64,000 nucleotides of DNA, taken from Erpobdella octoculata. Taxonomy: Eukaryota; Annelida; Clitellata; Hirudinida; Erpobdellidae. The notes beneath the pieces are model-generated. The model ran no database searches and was not told the DNA's origin. It saw nothing but the letters and a program-made list of their open reading frames with translations. Every line of letters starts with the position of its first letter. Position 1 is the first letter of the stretch. The translations under genes and the position numbers were made by a program. Below, one piece after another: positions 42,541 through 55,200 of the stretch. Location of the stretch: assembly GCA_963978895.1 (NCBI GenBank), contig OZ022238.1, forward strand, positions 15,213,154 to 15,277,153. The letters are read 5' to 3'.

Positions 42541-43312
42541 GTCACCGAACAGTGTTTAGATTTTTTAGTAGAGCATTCAAATTTTTTTAGCGTAAATATC
42601 TCAAAATTATTTTTTGGTCCTACCGAGTCATATGGACTAAGTTTCAAATCGATTGGATGACGGGAAATGGGTTTGTGTTCAATCAATCAATCAATCAATC
42701 AGCCGACAGAAAGGTAAAGATAATATAAGGAATTAAAAAATATATTTCCGCGAAGGTTAGAGCCGATGACGACACACTTGCAGAACCAAACTAAGCTTCA
42801 TACTGACCAATAGAGTACTGCACGGACGGACCGGGCAGAGTTTGAAGTCAAGCCGAGCCAAGTTGTTTTTATGGTGTAAAGGACTTCAGGTGCTACGCGG
42901 GCGAGTCCGCTATAGTTGAACCCGACAGGCGAGCCGGGGGGATGGGAACCCGAGCACGGAAATCACCATTTCTCAGAAACGGTAATAGCCAGCAACCTGA
43001 GATTTTACAGGTACAGGGGGGTCAATGAGACCTACTTCCGGTGCCGACCGGAAGTCTGTGCGACTACGCCCACTTCCGCTTTTGGGCTATAAACGCTTGC
43101 GGATTCGACGTTGAATATCTCCGGAACCACGTGACCTTGAACAAGTGAAGCAAAAACAACGAATTTAAAAACACACTTTTATACTTTTACTACATAAACA
43201 TCAAACATTAGCAATAGTACTTAAGTGCTTCCTACATACAGTCATTAAAGTCTTAAAACACCTGGTGTGTAAAGGACTATAAACTATTATGAAAAAAAAA
43301 AAAAATATTTTC

Positions 43313-43516
43313 GACGAAAATATCACAAATAATTATTTAATTAAATTTTGTCCAATCGATCCGAAAATTTGATAGATTGCATTGTTAATCAGTTTGAAAA
43401 TATGTTTAAATTTTGAAGTCTCTAGCTCATCGGGAAGTTAGTTTAAAATCGATTGTAAAATTTGACAACAGACAGACAGATAGACAGAAAATTCAAGTTA
43501 AGTAAAAGTGTGTAAA
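43313..43516 (-). repeat. interspersed repeat, family A
   Basis: Third copy of the family at 21361 and 26087, with the GTCCAATCGATCCGAAAATT and CTAGCTCATCGGGAAGTTAG blocks. A segment of another repeat (the inverted match to 33780) lies just before it. Confidence 0.85.
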
Positions 43517-43519
43517 AAC

Positions 43520-44450
43520 CAAACTCAAAAGGAACACAGGAGTCCATGAGCCCTAACTCGAGTTTTAATCGCAGGGTAATGTGATTTCCGGTTCCTGAAT
43601 TATGAGCGCTCGAAAATCGGTACCCAGAATTCGGCACTATTTTTTAACCCACGCTACAGCCAAAATCAGGCAAAACGGACTGCACTCTACATGAGGAGAC
43701 GACACCTGAATGGGACCATCTGATGGGGGAAGAATTTTTCGAATTTGTATTTCGAATATGGATTTATGGGCGTTCAAAGATGGCTTTTTTTCTATTTTGG
43801 ATGAAATGGTCTGTAAGTTTGCACTTTCATTTATTCGTGAATGGAATCGAGTCCGAATACGCTGTGTTTTTTGTGTGAATTATAATTGTTTTAAAATGCT
43901 GTGCCATTGTTTTTATTTACATGCTCTGATTCTTCTCCTAGCACAGTGATTAAAAAAATATCTTCTTGTGAGACACTTGCCTCCAATCTATTATTTCTTG
44001 GGGTTGTTCTTTGTGTCTCAAACTTAATCCTGATAGGTTTGAATTAAATAATTTTAATAAATCTTCTAAACATCTAACTTCATTTCCTGCTTTAGTTTTA
44101 CCACCCCCATTTTCTCTATTTATAACTTTTTCATTTCTTATACGACAAGCTTAGGAATTTTTACACATTTTTTAATTGATTTTTCAGCAACTTTTAGAAA
44201 AGCTAGAACTTTGAAAATTTCAGTATAGACTTTAGCCACCCACCAAAACAATATTTAATTGTTTCCGAAGCGGTTTAGTCATTATTTTAAATAATTTTAA
44301 TATTTATATTGTAACGCATTTAAAATTATTCACTTAATGGCGTTTACGTCAATTAAATGAACGTTTAGGTAATCATGACTATGACAAAAACTTATTATAA
44401 AATGTTCACTTAAGTATTACTCTAAACAATGGTAAAACTGGGGAACTGTA
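43520..44450. other. intergenic sequence without a recognised gene
   Basis: It contains only short chance frames. No domain, RNA or repeat could be named. Confidence 0.4.
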
Positions 44451-44638
44451 GGTTTGTCGACAATTGGGACTTTATCGACTCAACTTAGAAAGTCGATAAA
44501 CTCGCGAAGAAGTCGATAAACTCGCGAGTTTGTCGACTCCTTCGCTAGTTTATCGACTCATTCGCGAGTTTATCGACTCATTCGCGAGTTTATCGACTTT
44601 CCAAGTTGAGTCGATAAAGTCACGATTGTCAATAAACC
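44451..44638. repeat. palindromic element with 58-bp arms and internal TATCGA repeats
   Basis: The arms at 44451-44508 and 44581-44638 are near-perfect inverted copies. Both contain ACTTTATCGACTCAACTT and GTCGATAAACTCGCGAA. The interior repeats GTTTATCGACTCATTCGCGA. The whole is rich in TCGCGA and TATCGA words and stands out from its AT-rich surroundings. Confidence 0.85.
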
Positions 44639-45594
44639 CTCATAGAATCGGCAAAACTATCATTGCATTTAGAAATCGATTTGCATAACTTAAAAAAATA
44701 AAAAAGTGTCTTTAAAAAAACTTTGTTTTTGTACATTATTTTTGTTGACTCTAATTTGTCTTTGACCCTTCTAATTCTGTGGGTTTCTAAATCTTGGTAT
44801 TTTCATATTACGTCGAATAAAGCAGCTTTTCTCATTTTTAGTAATTGTTGTTTTATAAAAAAAAGTAGCTATCAAAGCTGGATACCGGATTTTGGGAACC
44901 AGGGGAAACGCCATGCGTTAGAAAATAGGTAGTATAATTTCAGTTTATTATTTTTATTGAAAAACACTAAAATATTTGTAAATATTTGCACGCTGTATTT
45001 TGGCATTTCGTCCTTAGCGTCGCCGAAAAAAATTGAACCCACACAGTAGTGATGAAAGCTGGTACCAAACTTCGAAACGGGACTTCATCTTAAGGTTTCA
45101 AGCACGGGCCTAGGATATTGTGCCGAATAGTAGGATTTTGTGCTTTTATAATGGGTCGTGCCTCAAAAAATGACCCGTGCAGGGCTTTGCTAGTTAAGCT
45201 CTGTAAATGAACTCAACTGGTAATGTTGATTACACAAATAATAACACGAGTTTAATAGAATATGTCAAAAACGTCCAGTAACTATACAAAACATTTAAAG
45301 AAAGAAATAAAATACATGTAACTGCAATAATTTAATTTTGACAACTTTCACATAGCACAACGTCGATTGATTTCTAAGCCACGAACTACATCAAGGAATG
45401 CTGTTGATTCACTAAGACACAGACTCTTTCCTAAAGCAACTCCACTTTCATAACTGGTGATTTTTTTAACTTTAAGAGTGTACGAAATATGCTCAAAAAA
45501 TCAAATCCACTGTGACAAACTACGCAAGTAACTCAATAAATACTGAAACAATAGCAACATCCGTTGCCATAGTCTTAATATTTTATATAAACAA

Positions 45595-45835
45595 GTAAAA
45601 GAAAAAACGAGTTTTTCAACACAAACTTTTATTTCAAATACACTCGATTTAGAAATACAAAAGATGATCAAATAAAGTTTTTTTTTAATTGAATCATGTA
45701 TTGTCATCCAATATAAAAAGTTTCAGCTTCCTAGTTAGTCAAAAAGATGGTTAAATTTTACTTGCAAGATTTGCGTACAGAGAAAGCCACACACACACAA
45801 ACAAACAGAGATTGCAACCTAAATAAAAGTTTGTA
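45595..45835 (-). repeat. interspersed repeat, family C
   Basis: It matches 49605-49885 (inverted) and 55730-56020. Landmarks: TTTTATTTAGGTTGCAATCT, CTTGCAAGATTTGC on the plus strand, and GTATTGTCATCCAATATAAA. Confidence 0.85.
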
Positions 45836-45945
45836 AAAAAACAACAGATGATAATATATAACATATCATGCATTGCTGTCATTTCCTGTGAGCTTTTGAA
45901 AATTTTGAGAAATCAAATAGTGCACAGAAAAAATGAAACACTAAG

Positions 45946-46240
45946 CAGTGGCGTAGCGAGGGTATCTGGCGCCCGGGGGAAAAGTATAAAAAGTGCGCCC
46001 CCATCTTCCACTGTCATCCCAATTAGACGTCCAAAATCGAGACAACCAAAAGTGCCCGAGCCATATCCGGGGCTCGGTGAGCCCCTCCCCAAGAAAATTT
46101 TAGAAAATCACTTGTGTGAAATAGTGCAAAAATAAAATTTTTTAATTTTACATGTTTAAAAATGACTAAACTTTGGTAAAAATGTTGTTTTTTCTTTTGC
46201 TTTTTGGCGCCCCCAAAACCTGGCGCCAGCTCGGACGATA
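45946..46240. repeat. hAT-like MITE candidate
   Basis: The left end CAGTGGCGTAGCGAGGGTAT then CTGGCGCCC is of typical hAT form, and GGCGCCCCCAAAACCTGGCG occurs about 250 bp on. No clean right terminus or target duplication was found. Confidence 0.45.
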
Positions 46241-46454
46241 AAATTAAACTAAACTACAATTAGTCATAGTTCAGTTAACAAAGCGAAACGGTGCTTGACC
46301 GTTAGTGCTATGCTATTGCTAAGAACCGTTGTCCTTAAGTGAAGTGTAGCAAACAATGGGCATACAGGCAAATTTCACTGCCCATACTGCTGTTGTAGGT
46401 CTTTAATTTTTTTGTCTTTTATGCGTGATGTGCTGAATGCCGATTATTCAATAC

Positions 46455-46633
<179 letters not shown>

Positions 46634-46841
46634 GGCGGCCCTTGATATATGGTAAAAAATTAAAAATTGTAAATTTGACTGTAAAACCCTCCAATGCGTT
46701 ACATTGATAGAAAAAATACACTGTTTAAAAAATTGTGCAAATTGGACAATATTTAAAGGTGGCCCCCGAAGTTTGAATTTTTCTAAAAACAGTCAAAAGT
46801 GGGAATTTGTAATTTGGCACGAAATGAAGCAACCATAGCTC

Positions 46842-47195
46842 CTAAAAAGAAGTTGGTTTATAAATTGTGTCATTGAATTGCCATTTGTCTTGAAACCTTT
46901 TGACGATAAGGATTTCTGGACCAGTTAATTTTCTGGTTGTCTCCTCAAAAGCCGATTCAACAATTAATCTTATAATATGATGGTGACATGACAAAAACAA
47001 TATATGTTCATCCAATTTTGGTTCAATATAAAAACAAGCTCCATTCCGATGGCCAGTGTTTAATACTGTTGTGTCAAAGCATACTCCTACAATATAATTC
47101 TTGACATCCAATTTTTCCAGGCAATTGATCACGGCAGCTGCTTGAGCTTTTCCTGTTCCGGAGTGGCCTTGCCACTCTAAGAAGCTGTTCAACAC
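46842..47195 (-). pseudogene. DDE-transposase-like fragment, family unresolved
   Basis: A 117-aa open frame with VGVCFDTTVLNTGHRNGACF and FLSCHHHIIRLIVESAFEET, then TGPEILIVKRFQDKWQF. The pattern FDTT..NTG..NGAC followed by CHHH.. and GPE...FKRF recalls transposase-derived proteins repeated in many invertebrate genomes. The superfamily cannot be named with confidence. The frame stops at PTSF and lacks flanking domains, so it is a fragment. Confidence 0.5.
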
Positions 47196-47250
47196 CGACT
47201 CTGTAAATTAGAGTTTTAAAACCATTTATATGCTCTTATGAAGTTAAATA

Positions 47251-47600
47251 TCTATATAAAAGAACATGTCCTGACTGACTGACTGACTGGCTGGCTGACT
47301 GACTGACTGACTGACTGACTGACTGACTGACTGACTGACTGACTGACTGACTGACTGACTGACTGACTGACTGACTGACTGACTGACTGACTGACTGACT
47401 GACTGACTGACTGACTGACTGACTGACTGACTGACTGACTGACTGACTGACTGACTGACTGACTGACTGACTGACTGACTGACTGACTGACTGACTGACT
47501 GACTGACTGACTGACTGACTGACTGACTGACTGGTAATCAACGCCGAGCTCTAACGCCCTATCCTAGGAACGTGAAATGTGGAACTTATATTACTTTTAT
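47251..47600 (+). mobile_element. Helitron-like 5' end containing a (GACT)n array
   Basis: It starts A|TCTATATAAAAGAACATGTC then CTGACTGAC, with about 262 bp of pure GACT units (47272-47533), then ATCAACGCCGAGCTCTAACG. This is the layout of a widespread Helitron-like family whose leader includes a short GACT run; here the run is greatly expanded. Confidence 0.55.
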
Positions 47601-47719
47601 TGCGTAAGCATCCACTAAGAAAGAATTTTTGAAAATTTTGCTCCTGAGGGGAAGAAACTGAAAAACAAACTTTTTTCTAAAACAATGTATATCTCGAAAA
47701 CCAAAAATGAGAAGATTTT

Positions 47720-48565
47720 GAAATTTGGCATATGGATTCTTCTTGAAAAATTAAAAAATACGTGTTTCACCATTTTTTGAAAATTCGGTTTCCCGAACCC
47801 CAAATGTGGGTTGGAAAATTGGGTTATTTGGTTTTTAAAGTAGCTGCTACTCAAAAACTGTGAATGCTACAGGAGTAAAAATTAGTATTTAGTTTCTACT
47901 CCAAAAATAATGAAATACGTGTTTTAGCATTTGTTGAAAAATTGGTTTCCAGGACTTCAAATGTGGGGTGGAAAATAGGGTTATTTGTTTTTTAAAGTAA
48001 CTGCTACTCAAAAACTGTAAATACCACAGATGTAAAAATTAGTATTTAGTTTCTATTCTAAAAATAACCCGTTTAGGTCCAAAACTTTATTAATTAGATT
48101 TCTATTATTTTTTTTGTTATTTCTAAGTTACTTGCTTATGTTTTAACAGATTTATTTTTAATTATTTTTTATTTGAAAGAAAACTTTGAAAATTCACTAT
48201 GCTCGTTTTTCGAACGGTGGTCGTATAGACTACTGAAAACGACAAAATGTTTAAAAGTCAATTTCTTTTTTTTCTCAACACAAACAATTTTAATATAAAT
48301 TTTAGGACTTCAAATGTGGGATGGAAAATAAGGTTTATTTTGTTTTTAATGTAACTGCTACTCGAAAACTGTAGATGCTACAAGAGTAAAAAGTAGTATT
48401 TGGTTTCTACTCCAGAAATAATGATATACGTGTTTTACCATTTTTTGAAAATTTGGTTTCCAGGACTTCAAATATGGGGTGGAAAATAGGGTTACTTGGT
48501 TTTTAAAGTAACTGCTACTCAAAAACTGTAAGTGCTACAGATGTGGAAATTAGTATTTTGAAGTT
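47720..48565. repeat. dispersed/tandem copies of a segment of about 150 bp
   Basis: The phrases GGACTTCAAATGTGGGGTGG, TAACTGCTACTCAAAAACTG and ATACGTGTTTTACCATTTTT recur four times (about 47780, 47940, 48300 and 48460). They may be the interior of the Helitron-like element starting at 47251. Confidence 0.75.
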
Positions 48566-48589
48566 TTGTGCCGGTTAAAAGTAGATGAG

Positions 48590-48900
48590 TTCAGTTTATC
48601 ACCGGACGGACGGACCAAGCCGTTATTTTAGGGTCTTCATACGGCCCTGCCCAAACCTTAAATCAACGTGGGACGGGCCGATATTTTTAACCAAGTATAT
48701 AGACATTTTTAGTGATTTTAGGGTGTTCAGACGGGCCGGGCTAAACCTGAAGTCAAGGTGGGACGGGCCGAAGTTTTTCATCAAGTATATAGAACTTCTA
48801 GGTCTGTAAAAACGGGCCGTGCCAGGCCAGGAATTTCAGTTTTTGAAACGGGCTGGGCCAAGTTGTCGAAGGGCCGGAAGGTTTTTTGGCCCCCTGAGCC
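48590..48900. repeat. GGGCCG-rich internally repetitive segment
   Basis: Three related units contain ACGGGCCGGGCTAAACCTGA and GTGGGACGGGCCGA. GC content jumps relative to its surroundings. A shorter relative occurs near 42825. Confidence 0.7.
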
Positions 48901-49079
48901 GGAGGATCGGAGAATGAGTCCAAACCTTCTTAATTTTTCCCCTTCTTAACTTTTCAGGCCAAAAGTTCCTATGTACGACCATCGAAGGTAATTGCGTAAT
49001 AAAATTCAAATTTACGTAACAACGTTTGAAGGCTTCAAGCAACTTTTAGCAAATCTATTTAACGTTTTATGGGCTAAAA

Positions 49080-49240
49080 TAAGTTATGAAAGAGTGGTAA
49101 AGAAAAAATGAGCGGGAACGGAAACGGGAAAGCAAGCGGGAACGGAAACGGGAGAGCAAGCGGGGAAGGAAACAGGAGCAAGAGAGAAAAATGATAAAAA
49201 ACCTCTGAAAACCCCGAGCAACGCCGGGTAACCCCGCTAG
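49080..49240 (+). mobile_element. Helitron-like element, 3' part
   Basis: A GAACGGAAACGGGA minisatellite is followed by CGAGCAACGCCGGGTAACCC then CGCTAG|T. The next element follows immediately, as in the 4.7-6.1 kb cluster. Confidence 0.65.
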
Positions 49241-49595
49241 TATATATATATAAATTAGATTATGTATGTCCGTATTTATCTTAGTCCTTTATACATTGCT
49301 ACACCATTCATCCTATCGTAATGCAATGGAAGAAGGTTTTTGTGAAAAAAATTGAAATCGGTCACAAAATGTGCTGAGTGGGAGCGGGAGAGCGAGCAAA
49401 AACGTCAATTAGAAAAAGAGCGGAAACGGCAACGCAACGGAAAAGCAGCTAAGTACGAAAAAGGAAAAGCGACCGGTAGCGAGAAACCGACCGGGATCGA
49501 AAAAGCGACCAAGACCGGGAGAGCAAGCGGGAAAAAACGGGAGCGAGAGAGACAAGCATTAGAAAAACCTCTAAAAACCCCGGGTACCCCGCTAG
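49241..49595 (+). mobile_element. non-autonomous Helitron-like element
   Basis: TATATATATATAAATTAGAT start, CATTGCTACACCATTCATCC block, minisatellite, and CCCCGGGTACCCCGCTAG end. Here the CTAG is followed by G rather than T, so the right flank may have been altered. Confidence 0.65.
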
Positions 49596-49604
49596 GTATT
49601 TATA

Positions 49605-49885
49605 TAGTTTATTTCACTTCATTTTTTTATTTTAAGTCTTTATCTTATTTTTATAAACTTTTATTCAACTTACAATTTCTGTTTGTGTATGTGTGTGTCT
49701 TTCTCTGTACGCAAATCTTACAAGTAAAATTTAACCAGCTTTTTAACTAGCTAGGAAGCTTAAACTTTCAGCATATCTTTATATTGGATGACAATACATG
49801 ATTCAATTAAAAAAAAACTTAATTTGTATTTCTAAATCGAATGTATTTGAAATAAAAGTTTGTGTCGAAAAACTCGTTTTTTCCC
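49605..49885 (+). repeat. interspersed repeat, family C
   Basis: Contains CTTACAAGTAAAATTTAACC and GGATGACAATACATGATTCA, inverted relative to the copies at 45595 and 55730. Confidence 0.85.
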
Positions 49886-50009
49886 TTTACTTGTTATATT
49901 ATATTTTATGTCTATTCTATTTTATATACAAAATGACTTTTATATTGGTTTTAATTTAATCTATTTGATTCCAATAAAAAATGCATTGTGATCAACTATT
50001 TTCTATAGG

Positions 50010-50195
50010 CATGTCACGGGTACGACTTTTTCGGATTTTGGTTCTTGAATTTTGAACTTTCGGGTTCGAGACTTTCCAAAAACCGGGTCCGGGTTTTCAA
50101 TTTTTCAAAGATCGGGTTCGGGTTTTCGACTTTCAAAATTTCGGTTTCGGGTTTCAAAATTAAAAACTTTTGGGTTCGGGTCGAGTTTTGTAAGT
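50010..50195. repeat. CGGGTTCGGGTTTTC-type internally repetitive segment
   Basis: Units around GGGTTCGGGTTTTCGACTTT recur about six times with drift. It is not coding; stops occur in the shadow frames. Confidence 0.7.
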
Positions 50196-50454
50196 ACGGT
50201 TTACCTATTTTTATAAAGACGTCTAGGAGTGAATTTTGGGCTATATATTATCTAGAATTGGTTTAATGGATTAAGCGAAATAGTTAGGATTTAAGATTAT
50301 TTATTTTTAAAAGAGGTTTTAATTTAGAATTATCGGAGGAAGTAGAATTACAATTACAATTAGCAGTTCGTTTAATTTTTCTAATATAATTTAAATTAAG
50401 AATATTAAACAAGTAAAAATAAAAAATAATTTAAAAAAAAATGCTTTTCTATGC

Positions 50455-50780
50455 CTTTTTATCTGAGTCAACGAACTGAAGTTTTTGAATCTAAAACAAC
50501 CGTAAATTATTTTGGACCTCTGGCGACTTATAAATAAAAATCGTACTGTTTATTTATTTTGGATTTCTGGCGACTTGCTTAATTTGATTAATTTTAATTG
50601 ATTTAAGGTCTAATTTATGTTGGAAACATTCAATTCATGTATTGTCATCCAGAATAAAGCTTTCCTGAAAGTTTTAGAGCTCTAGGCGGTCGAAAAGTGA
50701 GGGAATTTTTGTTTCTAGGATTTGATCACCACAGACAAACAAACAGAGGGACGAGCGAAGTTAAATAAAAGCATTTAATA
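50455..50780 (-). repeat. interspersed repeat, family B
   Basis: Reverse copy of 34055-34460, including TTTTGGACCTCTGGCGACTT and AAAGTTTTAGAGCTCTAGGC. Confidence 0.85.
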
Positions 50781-50789
50781 AAAAATAGA

Positions 50790-51230
50790 TCCTACGTCGA
50801 ACAGTACGAGAAGGCAGAGTATAGAAGATTGAGAAAAGCCTAACAAAAATTCCCTAGAGTACATCATAAGATAAAGAAAAGTTAAGAAAAATGAATAGTA
50901 AAGAAAAAAACTCAGTTTCCGTGAGGAACAGAAAACAAATCCAATTCCATTTTGTTCAGACCGAAACGCCATCACAGCGCCAAACCGGAAGTTTATAGCT
51001 AATTATAGCCGAGAATGTATTAATATTTCACACATCGGACCATTTGTGAAAGATTACCTATAAACTATTATAACGAAAGTAAATTTAAAAAGTCTTAAAT
51101 GAAATAGCTGAAAAATGTCATAGCAACATCGGATCACAAAAACATTACCCCGCTAAATAATAAAAATTTTTTATTAATTTTTGTTTCTTACAGTTACTTT
51201 TGTTCAATTAAACTTTAAATTTGTTAAATG
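50790..51230. other. intergenic sequence without a recognised gene
   Basis: AT-rich; contains ATAGCAACATCGGATCACAA then AAACATTACCCCGCTAAATA, which also occurs (diverged) at 39200-39245. It is probably another repeat. Confidence 0.4.
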
Positions 51231-51234
51231 ATCT

Positions 51235-51329
51235 CCCGAGTTTCTAAACGTCCGCAGAAACGGGAAAACAAGCAGGAAAGGAAACAGGAGCGAGAGAAAA
51301 ACCACTAAGAGCCCCAGGTTCCCCGCTAG
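51235..51329 (+). mobile_element. Helitron-like 3' fragment
   Basis: AACGGGAAAACAAGCAGGAA then CCCCAGGTTCCCCGCTAG|T. It ends about 25 bp from the putative poly(A) signal of the cytochrome b5 gene. Confidence 0.55.
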
Positions 51330-51353
51330 TACTGTATAATATTTTCAATTCAC

Positions 51354-51359
51354 TTTATT
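51354..51359 (-). terminator. putative poly(A) signal of cytochrome b5
   Basis: The minus strand reads AATAAA about 905 nt after the CYB5 stop codon. The stretch between (51360-52263) is free of recognised repeats, as expected of a 3' UTR. Confidence 0.4.
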
Positions 51360-52263
51360 ACTGCGAGTCAGTAAAATTAAACGTCTTTTCCAATGTGGTC
51401 AAAAATCGTCGTTCACTACTCATAAGCAGTATTTGTTACAATATCAAACACAGCATATTCACATTTATAGCTAAAACAAATCAAGACATTTCAGAGCTGG
51501 TTTAAAAAAATTGTAGACATTCCTCTGTGCACCTAATATCTAAAGAAAGTACAAGTTTTGACTGGTTTGTACTTATCAAGATATTCAGTCACCCAGAAAT
51601 GATTCTCAAATGTTAAAAGTCCATGCTATCATGCAATAAAGTGACATTTTGAACCTAGAAATACACACTATTTCAACCCAGTTATAGTACTGTCTGAAGA
51701 TCAATTATTTGAAAAAAATCAGTTAAAACACATAATTGATCCATAAATTTTATCTCCATAAATTATGCCATTACAAAGCATGCACGATGACAGAAACTGG
51801 AATTTTGACAAATCCAGTGCCATCAATTTAAATTAAAACCCTTAATTCAACAATTCAATCAAAAAATATACACAGACAACATATCTAGTTAAATAAAATA
51901 GCATCGTAATTATTCATTAATTCATCAGACATGTCATTTCATCTATTAAAAACTGCTCTTTGATCTGCAATTTACAACACCCGAGAAATGTACTTCGAGC
52001 AGATGAAAACAGTTCCAAGTGTGTTTGTTAGTAACACTAGAAGTCCAATATCACTCTAACAAAAATCTCTCTAAGTTAGCTCATTAAGATAAGACAACCA
52101 GATAAGGAAAAAAATCAAATATATTTTTTGGAACAATAAGGTTTGTGGTCTATATTTGCAGCCTCTGACATTGCCCAGGACCCCAGAAAGCATCTACAAT
52201 GAGGCAAGAAAATTAGAGAGAAAGAAGTGGCGATGATGATGATGATTGCAGTGGTCGTGTAGT

Positions 52264-55200
52264 TCAAGCACTGAAATAGCGAAAGAAGAAGGCTACGGCT
52301 GCTGCTATGACGATCGGCACCAACCAGGACGTCCAGGACCTTAGTAATACCACGAAAACATTGTTTTAGTTAACACAAAAATATTTAAGAATATCAATAT
52401 GAAGTTCAGTAACAAAAAGTCAGGTGAAACATGCAAGAAACATTTATATGAGACAGAACAAGGCAGCTCCTAACATGAATATATAAATAAATTAATAAAA
52501 CTAATCGCAATAAGATGAGTAAATGTTGTAGAACATTTTAAAATTATCATAAGAAAACTAATTGAATTGAAATAAATATTTAAGACCTAGGACAACAATA
52601 CTTATCTGTGCAATTAAAACATAAAGAGCACAAAAAGCAATTTAACATCTAAAACAAAAACAAAGCTAAAAGAACAAATTTCTTATAGAATGCATAAAAA
52701 TCCAATTGACTAATTTACACTTTACATGTATTTTAATAGTTCAAAATGCAAAATTTATGCAAGTCCTATTAATAAAACCCTAAAAACATACATCTATTTG
52801 AATGATTAGTTTCTATTTAACCTTTTTTAACCTTTTAATAAATCAAAAGCTTATCAAATTTTCAATTACAGTCAGCATTCTTTAGCAGATATGGATTGTG
52901 TTTGTTGATCAAGGTATTCAAGATGAGATCATTTATTTTAATTAACACTCCTATGCATGGAATAAAAATTGAGAAGTTTTAATTTAAAATAACACAGATG
53001 ATTAGCATAAAACAAATCAGATAAATTTAAAATAAGACAGATCATCACCATAAAGTAAGAATAGCATAAACAAATCAGATAAATTTAAAACAAAGTTAGT
53101 ATAAAACAAATCAAACAAATTTATAATTACTTCTCACTCTGAGGACCACCACTTCCTGAACTGTAAGTCTAAAATTAAGACAATTAGAAATTACATTAAG
53201 CACAACTAAATGGAACTCTTCAAAGAACGAATTATAATTTCTATTCTTGTTTTAAGCAATTAACTTTGAAAAAAATTCAAATAAAACACATTTCTTGGAA
53301 AAGATCTTGTTTTATTTTTAAAAATCACAATTTTCTCTGGTTTATTAATTCTGTTCATTAAAAAAAACTCCAAAATGTAAACAAACAAAGAAAAGGCAGC
53401 AGACTCACAGACTGGTTGATTTTTTCTTTGTCTTCCTAATTAATAATTAAACATCAACATTAAAACTATAAAACAATAACAGTTTAATACTAAATAAATA
53501 TTAAAAAAAATTCATTTACTTATAACTATTAACCACTTAATATTATTTAAAAAATTTGCTTAAAGACATTCGATAACGATTTATTATTGTAATTCTACAG
53601 TGTATTTAATGTTGATTTGTAGCACATTTCAAGCCACAATGCATCAATCAAAGTCCAAAATCATTAAAACAGAAAACTTGGGCTGATTCAAACTGCCTAT
53701 TTGTAAGTCTTAAATTAACATTTAATTTTATCAAACCTCTGCAAGTTTACCAATCTTGTATTGCTTCATGACTTCTTTTGCATCCAAGGAATGACCGACA
53801 TCTTCGAAAGCTTCTGTTGCATAACCACCTGCCAATATTTTGTTACGTCAGATTATTACAACTTGATTTTGGAATCATTAAAAATTTGATTGAAACCAAA
53901 ATATGCTATAAGCAGCCAAGAAAAAAAATCATTCTACAGAAATATTGTTTTGGAGGCATTGTAAAGTTCTGTCATACTTAATGACTAATGCATGGTAACA
54001 ATACATGCATACAATTTTATATAGAATTGGAAAAAACTTTAAATAAAAATTATTTTATGCAAATGAAAAATGTATCTCACAAAAAATTAATAAGTTAGAT
54101 CAATCAGATCACCGATATAAACTCAATTTAGAATTCAATGTAAAATGTTGCTCAGAAGTTAGAAATGCTCAAATATATTAACTTTGAGCAGTTAAATATT
54201 TCCTAAGTAATTCTTGAGTGGTGAGCAGAAAATGATAAAAACAATGATACAAAGTTATTTTTTGAAAGACTCTATTGTTGTAGTTAAAATATCTTATTTA
54301 TCATTTCAGCATGATTTTATTGGTTTACAGCAAAAAATAAAGTGAAAGATTACCAAAAATGTACTTCATCATTAATTATTTTTTATTATTACAGCATACC
54401 TGCTTGTTCAAGTAAAACTTCTTCTCCTCCTGGGTGCTAAAAAGATGAAGAAATAAAAAATGAAACAATAAAAATAAGCTAAAAACAATTAAAAACTGGT
54501 AAAGGTTCACTTCAGCTGCACTGCTATTTTTAGAATCGGCAGAGTAATACAATCTCAGCTATAAACATGATGAAAGTGACCACTAATAAAAGCACGTAGT
54601 CTACGATGAGGAACAATTTAAAAAACTTATTTTAAATAAATTATATAAATATAGGTTAATAAACAATTAAAATTTGTGTTCACAAAAATATGACTGAAAA
54701 CACTAACAAAAACAGGCAAGTTAATGTTCCTTTAGCAAATATTTAAATTTTGATAATGCATCGAATCAATAGTTTTTATAATTTAAAAGTTAATATATTT
54801 GAAAGAAATCAATTTAATTTAAAAATCTGCTAAGTTGATGATTTTATGCAAACCATTTAGAGTAGACAGTTGCATGAAAAATTATACAAAAAAACCTATT
54901 TTAAAACTCAATAAATTATTGAAAAAAACTTCTTAGTTGTATGAGTTATACTTTTGAAGATATATCGATTTGAAGTTCACACATAGTGACAGTATTTCTA
55001 GCTCATTAGACCTACAAAAACTGTGCTGTACAGCAGTGTACGAATGATAGTTTGCACTAATCAAAAGCTTCCTAGCATAGCTCAAACATGAGTAGCCTTT
55101 TTTATATTTGAAAAAATATTTACTTCCAAATTTTGTATGCTATATAAACAACAAAACAGAATCACATTAATGAAAATTAAAAAGAAAATCGATTGCAGTA

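Noticed and set aside
45848..46135. A 95-codon plus-strand frame ending in a GC-rich part
   Set aside because: It runs across the end of a hAT-like MITE (CAGTGGCGTAGC), so the frame is incidental.
47236..47541. Poly-SQSV frame
   Set aside because: GACT array read on the minus strand.
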